Positions 1-8,555 of a stretch of DNA of 29,325 bases are shown here, piece after piece (within the stretch, counting starts at the first letter, position 1; every line of letters starts with the position of its first letter). The stretch is taken from contig CAMHCL010000003.1 of NCBI GenBank assembly GCA_946183625.1, forward strand, positions 1 to 29,325, given 5' to 3'. Below the pieces are notes generated by a model. It had not been told where the DNA came from. It was given only the letters and a program-made list of their open reading frames with translations, and ran no database searches. The stretch is from an uncultured Lachnospiraceae bacterium. Its GTDB lineage: Bacteria; Bacillota; Clostridia; Lachnospirales; Lachnospiraceae. A program made the translations under genes and the position numbers.

Positions 1-1014
1 CGCTCTTTCCATTAGCATAGGATACATGCTTATGGAAGTATGTCCCGGGATAGTATTTATCTCATTGAAAACAACTCTGTTTGTATCTTTTTCCAGGAAA
101 AAATCTACTCGAGATAATCCAAAGCAGTCACAGGCACGATATATCTTAAGTGCAGTTTCTCTTATTTCCTCAAGTTTTCCTTCTGGAATTTCAGGATCCA
201 GCTGTGTTATAGAATCTGCATTATTATACTTTGCATCAAAGTCGTAGAACTCTGCAGCCGGAAGTATCTCTCCTACCCCAGTGGCAAATGCATCGTCACC
301 ATGTCCGTATACAGCACACTCTATCTCACGTCCATTAATGCATTCCTCAACAAGTATTTTACTGTCATGCTGTGCAGCCAGCTTTAACCCGGATATAAGT
401 TCTTCTTTATTATGAGCCTTTGTAATACCCATTGATGAACCTGCGCACGAAGGCTTGATAAACATAGGATAATCTCTTTTCGCTTCCACCTTTTCAACCA
501 GCTTATCCATGTTCTCATCTGTCACTTCATAATCTCTTACCCCGACATAATCTGCCTGAGCTACATTTATACTGTCTGCTATTACCTTAGTAAAAAACTT
601 GTCCATAGTTATAGCCGACGACAGGTGACCGCATCCAACATAAGGAAGAGCCGCCATCTCGAAAAGTCCCTGGATGGTTCCGTCCTCTCCGAACAGACCA
701 TGAAGCGCAGGAAATGCTACATCGATATGAACAGATTCTACATATACCGAATCCTCATATGAATCTCCCTCCATAATTATCAGATCATGATTTTTATCAG
801 GTGTCAAAACAGCTCTTCTTCTGGAATACCTCCAATCTCCGGTTCTGATAGTTTCAATATCTTTTACCTGCAGCCAGCGGCCATCCTTGGTAATCCCAAC
901 AAATATAACGTTGTATCTGGATTTATCTACTGCCTGAGCAATTGTTACAGCTGATATACATGAAACCTCATGTTCACTTGATTTCCCTCCGAAGAGAATG
1001 AGTACATTTTTCAT
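1..1014 (-). CDS. ddl: D-alanine--D-alanine ligase (3' end outside window)
   Basis: ATP-grasp ligase that joins two D-alanines for peptidoglycan precursors in the cytoplasm. The first 338 codons are present and the frame runs off the window at base 1; probably only a few tens of residues are missing. Visible family features are the N-terminal FGGKSSEHEVS loop (substrate-binding Glu and Ser), ALHGLFGEDGTIQG, the ATP-loop-like KPSCAGSSMG and the C-terminal FNEINTIPGYTSISMYP metal/nucleotide site. The omega loop reads FYDFDAKYNN; the Lys-Tyr pair is what D-Ala-D-Ala enzymes carry, unlike the His-bearing loop of VanA-type D-Ala-D-Lac ligases, so vancomycin resistance is not indicated. The ATG at 1014 is preceded by AAGGAGAA. 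It lies 67 bp downstream of the large surface-protein gene on the same strand. Identification is secure; co-transcription with that gene is uncertain. Confidence 0.95.
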   Translation of the reverse strand, partial: MKNVLILFGGKSSEHEVSCISAVTIAQAVDKSRYNVIFVGITKDGRWLQVKDIETIRTGDWRYSRRRAVLTPDKNHDLIIMEGDSYEDSVYVESVHIDVAFPALHGLFGEDGTIQGLFEMAALPYVGCGHLSSAITMDKFFTKVIADSINVAQADYVGVRDYEVTDENMDKLVEKVEAKRDYPMFIKPSCAGSSMGITKAHNKEELISGLKLAAQHDSKILVEECINGREIECAVYGHGDDAFATGVGEILPAAEFYDFDAKYNNADSITQLDPEIPEGKLEEIRETALKIYRACDCFGLSRVDFFLEKDTNRVVFNEINTIPGHTSISMYPMLMERA

Positions 1015-1041
1015 TTTAATATGTTCTCCTTTATTTCATAA

Positions 1042-1072
1042 ATCATCCGGTCCATCTAATGAACCGGATGAT
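1042..1072 (-). terminator. Hairpin between surface-protein gene and ddl
   Basis: A perfect 10-bp inverted repeat (ATCATCCGGT at 1042-1051 and ACCGGATGAT at 1063-1072, 11-nt loop) sits 10 bp after the surface-protein stop codon. On the minus strand it is followed only by TTATGAAA rather than a U-tract, so it may be a weak terminator, a partial attenuator or an mRNA-stabilising stem. The ddl ribosome binding site begins shortly after it. Confidence 0.5.
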
Positions 1073-1081
1073 AAGTTATTA

Positions 1082-4000
1082 TTATTTACGCCGCTTACGT
1101 ATTATGATGATCACAATTATCGCAGCCAGTGCCAGTCCGCCCAGTACCGCGAACAGACCAATCTTCACATTATCGCCTGTGCTGATACCCTTCTTACTGC
1201 TCTTCGATCCGCTGTCGGGCTTTCCGCCACCGGAACCGCCCTTATCGTCCTTTCCATCATCATCGCCGCCCTTATCGGACTTCTTCTCCCACTCTGCAGT
1301 AAATGTATGATCTCCCACTACTACATAAGAGTCACCTGGCTGATATTCTGATCCCTTCCAGTACAGGAAGTTATATCCATCTCTTTCAGGAGCTTCTATG
1401 ATGGTTATCGTATCACCGACCTTGGCATCAACCACTACCGGATCTGTACCGCCTCTCAAAACTCCACCACTTGGGTCATATGTAATTCTAGCCTCATCAC
1501 CCACACTAGGTTTCAGGATATCAACTACATCAACTATTGATCCCGTAAAGTTTCCTTCACCATTTATTGTGATGATCACACCGGATCCAAATGACTTGCT
1601 ATAAGTAATCGAGTAATCTCCATCCTTTAAAATCTGTTCTAATACAACTATCTTAATATCGTCCTCGAGGTCTTCTCTGGTATCATACTTAGCTCTGTGT
1701 GTAACCTCTGCAAGCTCGGATATATCAAGTTTTTCTATTGTAAACTCGATTTCCTGATCCTCAGTAGTTGTATCTATAACCTCGTAATAGCCCATTTCAC
1801 TCGGATTATCATCTCCCTTAGGCTTTACAATAGTATATGAAACCTCATCATCCAGCATTACCTGCTTATAATATCTCTTATCCGGATCTACAACGGTATC
1901 CTCAGACTCGAAGTATTCAGGTGTAATGGACCAGCAGAATCCAGGTGCAGCCTTCGCAATGACTTTATATGTTCCAGCATTTGTTGCAACTGCATTTCCA
2001 TTCTTATCTATTGTAACTCCATCGCTTGCCGGCTCCAGTGTATAGAACTTACCAGACTCAACGCCTATCTGTTCCCCAAAGTTATATACCGATGTATATC
2101 CTTTAGGAGCTGACATATGATTTACGAACTCATATACATAATAGCTCTCATTACTTGGTCGCATGCCCTGCTTTACAGCTATCGCGCGAATCGTAAACTT
2201 ATTGTCAACTGTCTCGGCGCCATCTCTTTCAACAAATATTTCTTCGCCGGCATATTCCTTACTAGCGGTAGTAGGATCACTTCCATCAGTTGTATAGTAG
2301 ATTGTTGCACCCTCTGTTCTGGTACTGAGTGTAACCACCTGATCAGCAACATATTCACCTGATTCTATAGATGCCCTAGGTGACGAAACTGAATCAGCCT
2401 CTCTGACTTTTATAGTAACAAAAACATCCAGACTGATATCGTCCTTGTTCTCAACTGTATCCGGAAGCTTAACCTTACCTGTAGCATTCCACTCAGATTC
2501 ATCTAACGGATCAGCAGGCGCAGTTTCTACAGGATCCTCCCAGTCTATTGAAGCAACTATCTCTCTTCCATCATCCAGAACTATCCTGGTAGTTTTAGGA
2601 ATTGCATTTACTACATCCTCGCTGGTTGATCCATGAGAAAGAGAATCAGGATTCTCAACTGGTTTAACACCTGTAAGGTTATATTTGATAGGATCAAATG
2701 TTCCACTGATGCTCAACGTTGCAGCATCATATGTTGCATATTCCCCGTTGAAAAGTGCCACAAGATTATCAGCAGCAATAAACTGAGCATTTGTCTTCTG
2801 ATATTCTCCTGTGCTTCCGGCAGGTCTGACCATGATATAAGCATTACCATCTTCAGTCTTAGGAACTATCTTCACTGTAGCTGTATAAGCAACAAGATGT
2901 TCGGCAACTTTACTCTTCGGTGTCGGAGTCCAGATCACCTGAATATTTTCAGGAGACACTTCATATTCATTTGAAATCTTTGCAACAACTGTTGCATTTG
3001 TTTTAAGTGGCTGACCTAATTCCGGCTCGTCAACTGTGACAGATACTTCATTAAGTATAGGAACATATAAAGCTGTAATACTAAAATCAGTCGATTCACC
3101 CTCTGCCACTTCAGGAATAACAAATGTCACATTTTTATCTGTCAGACTACCGTCCTTAATTGTCACACCTGAATCACCAAGATCCCATCCTGCAAATGAT
3201 TCATTCGGAATAGTTGGAGCTGTAACATCTACGGTAGAATCAGACACCACACTATATTCGACAAGAGGGATTTCCGGATCAGGCTGTCCCGTATTCATAT
3301 CAAGTGTATTTATAATAAGCTTGCAATCTGTATCCGGTCTCTCTGGATCAGCTTGTTCTGTAGCCTTAAATACAACTTTAATTGTAATGCTTCCATCCGC
3401 AGAGTTCTTAGTCGTAGTTATAGATTCAACATAAGCCTGCTCCGCTGCAGCAGCAGGATCTAAGCTGCATGAAACCTGCGACGCAAACAGTCTGTCTGTT
3501 GCTTCATCCTGTGGAACAGTTATATATGCAGTATAAACTGTATCACCATATACAGTTCTTGAACCATCACCAACCGGTACTGTCTCACCCTCATCATCAT
3601 AAGTCCATACAGCATGGAACTGATCCTTTGAATCAGCATCACTGTCCCACGCAACTACACCATCATCAGATAATAGCTGTCCTGCCTCAGGGTGTTTAAT
3701 ATCAATAGTTACATCACTGATCTTGTCCTTATATTGTGCTGTAACTGTCAATGCATACGCTCCATCAAATCCATCTTCTCCTGCCTTAGGCATTTTGAAG
3801 CTTATGGATTTTAATTCTTCGTCGCCTTCTGCAAGAAGCTTTGATGTAACATCATTTTCATCGCCATCGGTGATCAACCAATTCTTAAATATCATATCAG
3901 AAGGAGCAGTAGCTACTGCCGTAACTTCATCTCCTTCCTTACAGATGCTTTCCGTGGTTACATCTACTACTCCGGAAGCGCTGTCCTTCTTGGTATTAAT

Positions 4001-7000
4001 CTTAACCAGATGCTTATCATTTACTGAATTAATGTAATAAACTGCAACCGGACTGTTTACAGCGTATGACCTTGCATAGGTTGTCAGCTTATAGATTCTG
4101 GAATAATCATCACCAATTGATATATCTATACCACCACGATATATCTGCTTCTCCTCGATAAGATCTGCCTTATCATCACCCGATGTGATATCTTCAAGAT
4201 CATAATATATAGCTTCACCAATTACATTATCAGCAGGATCTGCATCTCCAACCTTGCCTACTTCAAGAACAATACTCTGATCACCTGTGAAGGAATTAGC
4301 TGTTCTGTCATCAGGCACAAGCTGCGTATCATCAATATATGCATTCGGTGCCTCAACAGTATTGTTACCCCAATCAACTATATATTCCTTCTTTCCGTCT
4401 TCATCATTATAATAGCTGTCATGAGTTCTGGTCCATGCGAGGTTGATCTCCGGATAGTGATTAGCAAGAATGGAGGTTGCAAATGAACCAAATGTATAGG
4501 TATACATTACATATGAACCGCTTGGATTCACAACCCAGGCCTTTGTACTAGGATAAACATAGTCATCTTCAATCTCAGCAGCCCAGTCGCCATCAACGTA
4601 GCAGAATATCATATCAGCAAGTATCGGCCAGTCTCTCTCCAGATTATTCTTTTGTTCATCTGTAAGATAATCAAGCGCTCCGGTATCTACTAGTCTGTCC
4701 CAGATTTTATTATCATAATACAGCTTTTCCTTATCAGAAAGCTCTCCCCATTCTCCTACAACATCCATGAATATCTCAATTACCAGATCAATGTCCAGAA
4801 GTGATAAGGATTCTGTTACGCTCTCTGCAATACCTGTAGTAGTTTCCGGATCCAACGAGAATACAGTCTGCATGGAATGTCTCATTGCGTTCTGTATGGT
4901 ACCATATTCTACACCATCTAATTGATATACAGTTGTAGCCCACTTATCTCGTGAACTTAGAGAGCTCTGCTGGAAGAAAGCCAGAAAATCCTTTATAAAA
5001 TCCTCTCTGTATGAGCCTTCATAAGCACCGGAATCACCAACTGTAAGAGGGAATACCTGAAATCCCTTACTATGGAAATAATCACTATAAGACATGGAAG
5101 AATCTATTGCCGCAAGCTGCACAAGCATTAGATCACGTCTTGATACATAATCCATATAATTTGCAGATCTATCTCCCTTAACACTAGGCTTACTATATTG
5201 AATATCATTGTCTCTATAAGTAGTAACAGACGTCGCTTTTGATTCTCCTGAACGATTAGCAATTCCATATGAATAAGCTTCTTCAGATACTACTTCACCG
5301 GTATAATTACAACCCGGAAGATAATGATCAACACCATATCTCTTAAAGCCCATTTCAGTTGGTCCTACAAGAGGAACTATATCACTGGCATTAATCAGAT
5401 TATGGATACTGTAATAACAGGTTTTATCTGCCAGCTTTTCTGCCTTGTCAGTTCCGCCCTGAGGAGCCTCACATGTATATGTGAAGAGCTGGTTACCTGT
5501 TGGATTTCCGTCCTTGTCATAACAATATGTCTCTATAATCCTCTTACTGGTTATATTAGATGTTGCACCCGCACGGGAATAACCTTCAACCCAGAACTTA
5601 ACCTTACCTGCTTCAAGATCATCCTGAAGCTCATATTTTGCTATGTAATAATCCAGGGATTCCATTACCTGATCTGCAGCAGATGAAAATCCCATTGCTT
5701 CGCCATCCTTGGTCGTTCCGGCTCCAAGAGTCATGTTGCTGGTCCACTCTAACTCGTAACCACCACCTCTTACAAGAATAGGAATAAGTGTATATTCTGT
5801 ATCCTCAAGTGCATCTCCGTTATATTTCTGAAGCTTCTTACTCGCAATTGTTACACCTATGGTATCCGTACCAGGCTTTGATGCATTGCTGTCATTTACA
5901 TAGATATTCTGATCAGGGCAGCCTATATCAGCAAGAATCTGACGTGCTGCGGCATGCTTATACTTGTAAGTATCCAGCTCAAGAAGACCATCTCTTAGAT
6001 ACATACCTGCGAAAGCAAGATTTAGAGATGTTGTAGCAAGATGATCGTTGTACTTAGTCGGATCTGCAAAGAAGTATCCATCCGAATAATAGAACAGCGT
6101 ATCCATATCTTCTGTATCACTGTCAGTTTTCTCATGGTGTGAATAGCCCTTTATGAGAGCATAATCACCATTTTCATTCTTTTCTCCGCCAGCATCAACT
6201 CTTCCGGCAATTGAAGGTGCCGCTTCCTCAACTGACAGATATACCTTCTCTGCTTTTTGTATAGCAGTACCGGTTTCTTCTGTTTCTGATCCCTTCCTTG
6301 TGTAATATAGTCTTCTTCCTACATCCAGATTATCACTAAAACTATATGTGATTTCAAAACCTGGATCGTCTGCAGTAAGAAACTGTCTTGCGTCAGATGT
6401 CATTTCAGGCGATATAGTATAGCAATCCCCAGACATGATTTTATAATCCATATGGACGTCAGCACCACGGGTAAGTGCAAACAGGACCTTACAGGTACCA
6501 TTTGCCAGCATAAGATTTCCACCATCATTATCCTTTATGATGGTCTTACCGTTGATGTTGAACTTCGAATCAACCATACCTGCTACAGAAACTCCGCCAT
6601 TCTTGTTATCTGTTATAACGCAGTTCTTGATAGTATTACCATCATTTTCAACATAGATTCCTCCTCCGCTGGCGAGAGAAGATGCCTCATTATAACGCAC
6701 TGTAAGATCAGAAAGCTCTATACCTTCCTCCAGTGTATATATACCGCCGCCTGAATAGGCTGAATTCTTTTCAATGATCAGACCACTTACCTTTACATCA
6801 TCATTCCATATGTAAAGGCCACCACCTACGCCATTAGTATGATTATCTGAAACGGTAGATTCTCCATCTCCCTTTATGACACAATCTTCACCATCAAAAT
6901 CAATACCACCACCATCACTACGACTGTAGTTACCATCAACATGAGACTGTACAAGATTTAATTTTATATTATCACTGTTGCTGGCGAAGATACCACCGCC

Positions 7001-7723
7001 ATCCTCCTGTGCATGATTTCCGATTATCGAGGATCTGTTTAGATTTACTGTAGAGTACTCACCCTTGATCCAGATACCACCGCCGTATCCGCTTCTTGTA
7101 GCAGCAGAGTCATACCATGGAACCTCTGCACGACAGCCTGCAAGAGTCACATCATTCAATGTAAGTGTACAATGATCCTTTATATGAATACCACCGGCAC
7201 CATTTGTACTGGAACCGCCTGTAAGAACACCACCATAGAAATCCACCCACTTGTCCGCTTTACTATCTGCTGCCTTGGTATTATATATCGGTTCTGAGTG
7301 TCTGGTTTTCTCAGTTCCACCATTAATTGTCAGGGTAGAACCACTTTCCATGGTTATAAGTTCACCATTAAATGACCACCCACCGGATTTAGATGACAGG
7401 CATCTATCAAATACATAGCCATGCATATTAAGAGTCGCACGACAATTTGACGGAATGATTACCCGATCATTAAAATCGCTATCTTCATTGGCATCCCAGT
7501 TTTTCTTCATTTCAATAGTAACTGACTTGCCCTTATAATCATCTTCAAGATCATCAATCAAATCATCAAAATCTGTATAGTCTATTCCATTAAGAGAACC
7601 TACTACGCTGGCAGCCTGAACCTCAAAAAGACTAGATGGAAAGCATGATAAAACCATGCCCACAGCTAGCGTCATGGTAAGTAATTTCTTTGCAATTTTA
7701 CTACTGCGATATCCTTTTCTCAT
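1082..7723 (-). CDS. Giant secreted surface protein: beta-helix, lipase-like domain, InlB/Ig-like repeats, C-terminal anchor
   Basis: A 2213-residue secreted protein. The ATG at 7723 is chosen because GGAG lies 6 nt upstream; the in-frame TTG at 7735 overlaps that site. The signal peptide (residues 1-38) has a KIAKK basic region, a hydrophobic core and VQA-A at the cleavage site. Residues about 120-405 form a right-handed beta-helix with about eight GG(G)I-type turns. Residues about 500-1105 look like a class-3-lipase-type alpha/beta hydrolase, with nucleophile-elbow GYSRAG (Ser716), ASDIVPLVG (Asp781) and RTHD (His1101) as a possible triad and a long helical insert between Asp and His. InlB-B-like and Ig-like segments follow (about 1240-1335, 1465-1555, 1685-1780), then a chitobiase/hexosaminidase C-terminal-type domain (about 1783-1868) and a Listeria/Bacteroides-type repeat (about 2078-2147). 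The tail is a Gly/Lys/Ser/Asp-rich linker, GISTGD, a membrane helix (2188-2208) and RKRRK. Function and substrate are unknown; adhesion or host/diet-polymer attack is inference. Confidence 0.85.
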   Translation of the reverse strand: MRKGYRSSKIAKKLLTMTLAVGMVLSCFPSSLFEVQAASVVGSLNGIDYTDFDDLIDDLEDDYKGKSVTIEMKKNWDANEDSDFNDRVIIPSNCRATLNMHGYVFDRCLSSKSGGWSFNGELITMESGSTLTINGGTEKTRHSEPIYNTKAADSKADKWVDFYGGVLTGGSSTNGAGGIHIKDHCTLTLNDVTLAGCRAEVPWYDSAATRSGYGGGIWIKGEYSTVNLNRSSIIGNHAQEDGGGIFASNSDNIKLNLVQSHVDGNYSRSDGGGIDFDGEDCVIKGDGESTVSDNHTNGVGGGLYIWNDDVKVSGLIIEKNSAYSGGGIYTLEEGIELSDLTVRYNEASSLASGGGIYVENDGNTIKNCVITDNKNGGVSVAGMVDSKFNINGKTIIKDNDGGNLMLANGTCKVLFALTRGADVHMDYKIMSGDCYTISPEMTSDARQFLTADDPGFEITYSFSDNLDVGRRLYYTRKGSETEETGTAIQKAEKVYLSVEEAAPSIAGRVDAGGEKNENGDYALIKGYSHHEKTDSDTEDMDTLFYYSDGYFFADPTKYNDHLATTSLNLAFAGMYLRDGLLELDTYKYKHAAARQILADIGCPDQNIYVNDSNASKPGTDTIGVTIASKKLQKYNGDALEDTEYTLIPILVRGGGYELEWTSNMTLGAGTTKDGEAMGFSSAADQVMESLDYYIAKYELQDDLEAGKVKFWVEGYSRAGATSNITSKRIIETYCYDKDGNPTGNQLFTYTCEAPQGGTDKAEKLADKTCYYSIHNLINASDIVPLVGPTEMGFKRYGVDHYLPGCNYTGEVVSEEAYSYGIANRSGESKATSVTTYRDNDIQYSKPSVKGDRSANYMDYVSRRDLMLVQLAAIDSSMSYSDYFHSKGFQVFPLTVGDSGAYEGSYREDFIKDFLAFFQQSSLSSRDKWATTVYQLDGVEYGTIQNAMRHSMQTVFSLDPETTTGIAESVTESLSLLDIDLVIEIFMDVVGEWGELSDKEKLYYDNKIWDRLVDTGALDYLTDEQKNNLERDWPILADMIFCYVDGDWAAEIEDDYVYPSTKAWVVNPSGSYVMYTYTFGSFATSILANHYPEINLAWTRTHDSYYNDEDGKKEYIVDWGNNTVEAPNAYIDDTQLVPDDRTANSFTGDQSIVLEVGKVGDADPADNVIGEAIYYDLEDITSGDDKADLIEEKQIYRGGIDISIGDDYSRIYKLTTYARSYAVNSPVAVYYINSVNDKHLVKINTKKDSASGVVDVTTESICKEGDEVTAVATAPSDMIFKNWLITDGDENDVTSKLLAEGDEELKSISFKMPKAGEDGFDGAYALTVTAQYKDKISDVTIDIKHPEAGQLLSDDGVVAWDSDADSKDQFHAVWTYDDEGETVPVGDGSRTVYGDTVYTAYITVPQDEATDRLFASQVSCSLDPAAAAEQAYVESITTTKNSADGSITIKVVFKATEQADPERPDTDCKLIINTLDMNTGQPDPEIPLVEYSVVSDSTVDVTAPTIPNESFAGWDLGDSGVTIKDGSLTDKNVTFVIPEVAEGESTDFSITALYVPILNEVSVTVDEPELGQPLKTNATVVAKISNEYEVSPENIQVIWTPTPKSKVAEHLVAYTATVKIVPKTEDGNAYIMVRPAGSTGEYQKTNAQFIAADNLVALFNGEYATYDAATLSISGTFDPIKYNLTGVKPVENPDSLSHGSTSEDVVNAIPKTTRIVLDDGREIVASIDWEDPVETAPADPLDESEWNATGKVKLPDTVENKDDISLDVFVTIKVREADSVSSPRASIESGEYVADQVVTLSTRTEGATIYYTTDGSDPTTASKEYAGEEIFVERDGAETVDNKFTIRAIAVKQGMRPSNESYYVYEFVNHMSAPKGYTSVYNFGEQIGVESGKFYTLEPASDGVTIDKNGNAVATNAGTYKVIAKAAPGFCWSITPEYFESEDTVVDPDKRYYKQVMLDDEVSYTIVKPKGDDNPSEMGYYEVIDTTTEDQEIEFTIEKLDISELAEVTHRAKYDTREDLEDDIKIVVLEQILKDGDYSITYSKSFGSGVIITINGEGNFTGSIVDVVDILKPSVGDEARITYDPSGGVLRGGTDPVVVDAKVGDTITIIEAPERDGYNFLYWKGSEYQPGDSYVVVGDHTFTAEWEKKSDKGGDDDGKDDKGGSGGGKPDSGSKSSKKGISTGDNVKIGLFAVLGGLALAAIIVIIIIRKRRK

Positions 7724-7836
7724 AGTAATCTCCAAATAATAACTAACAAAATAGGTTACTATAAATCAAAACAAAAAAATGCATTTTGACATACAAATCA
7801 ATCTATTGTTAAAGCAATTTGACTAACGACATTCAT

Positions 7837-7867
7837 ATTATACAATATGCACTTCATACACGTCCAA
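7837..7867 (-). promoter_or_regulatory. Possible sigma-A promoter of the surface-protein gene
   Basis: On the minus strand TTGGAC (7862-7867) and a perfect TATAAT (7837-7842) are separated by 19 bp, longer than the preferred 17. The -35 lies inside the last codons of comF. About 110 bp of AT-rich leader lie between the -10 and the ATG at 7723. It would give the surface gene its own transcription, independent of the mreB-recD2-comF run. Confidence 0.45.
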
Positions 7868-8555
7868 TAGTAATACTCATAAAGTATACTCTATTTACCC
7901 CCTCTGAAATCAGAACCTGCGTACATGCCTGAACTGTCGCCCCGGTAGTATATATATCATCTATAAGACAAACACATTCCGGGATATCCCCTGCAAGTTT
8001 CCCTGGTGCAAATGCCCTCATAAGGTTCTCTTCTCTCTCTAAATCATCCAAATCCTTCTGAGGTCTGGTATTTTCAGTTCTGACTATCATATCAGTCCTA
8101 TGCGAAATACCGGTCTCTCTTGAGATAACCTTTGCAACCAGTTCTGCCTGATTATACCCACGATGTATATATCTCTTCTTATGAACAGGGACTGGAACAA
8201 GCGCCGTGACCCCATTCTCTTTTAAATACAGCCCCCTTCTTTTTGCCAATTCTTTACCATAGAACTCGGCATACTCTTCTCTACCACCATATTTAAAACG
8301 CTGGACTGATGATGATATGGGTTCTACATAATTAAATAGTGGATATCCCCGAACATAGTTTCTTGTATATCTTCTACAATCTTCGCAATACTCAAGTTCT
8401 ACATCTTCAATCTGTTTTCCGCATTTCATACAAGAAGGCTCTCGTATATATGGAAGATCAGACTTGCATTTTTGGCATACATAACCCTCGCCCATCTGAA
8501 TAACATCGTCGCATATAGGACATCGCGAAGGATATATTAGATTTTTAAAATTCAT
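7854..8555 (-). CDS. comF: ComF family protein (phosphoribosyltransferase-like, competence)
   Basis: A 233-residue ComF/ComFC-type protein, the usual length. The N-terminal half carries four CxxC pairs (Cys12/15, 27/30, 42/45, 57/60), expected to bind zinc. The C-terminal half is a type I phosphoribosyltransferase fold, with the PRPP loop CLIDDIYTTGATVQA at about 196-210 and PVPVHKKRYIHRGYNQAELVA before it. In the family it assists uptake of single-stranded DNA with the ComFA helicase and pilus machinery, and related proteins take part in recombination; the substrate of the PRTase fold is not established. The start overlaps the recD2 stop by 11 bp (ATGAATTTTAA) with AAAGGAG just upstream, so translation is probably coupled. 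No comFA is adjacent. The pairing with recD2 suggests a DNA-metabolism role, which is inference. Confidence 0.92.
   Translation of the reverse strand: MNFKNLIYPSRCPICDDVIQMGEGYVCQKCKSDLPYIREPSCMKCGKQIEDVELEYCEDCRRYTRNYVRGYPLFNYVEPISSSVQRFKYGGREEYAEFYGKELAKRRGLYLKENGVTALVPVPVHKKRYIHRGYNQAELVAKVISRETGISHRTDMIVRTENTRPQKDLDDLEREENLMRAFAPGKLAGDIPECVCLIDDIYTTGATVQACTQVLISEGVNRVYFMSITIGRV

Noticed and set aside
1..1014. The ligase as a VanA/VanB-type vancomycin-resistance ligase
   Set aside because: The omega loop has the Lys-Tyr of D-Ala-D-Ala enzymes and no vanH, vanX or vanRS genes are present.
998..3434. Several plus-strand open frames (for example 998-1351, 2633-2974, 3036-3434) opposite the surface-protein gene
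   Set aside because: They lie antisense to a continuous, domain-rich frame, lack ribosome sites and show low-complexity or Ser/Thr-biased translations typical of shadow frames.
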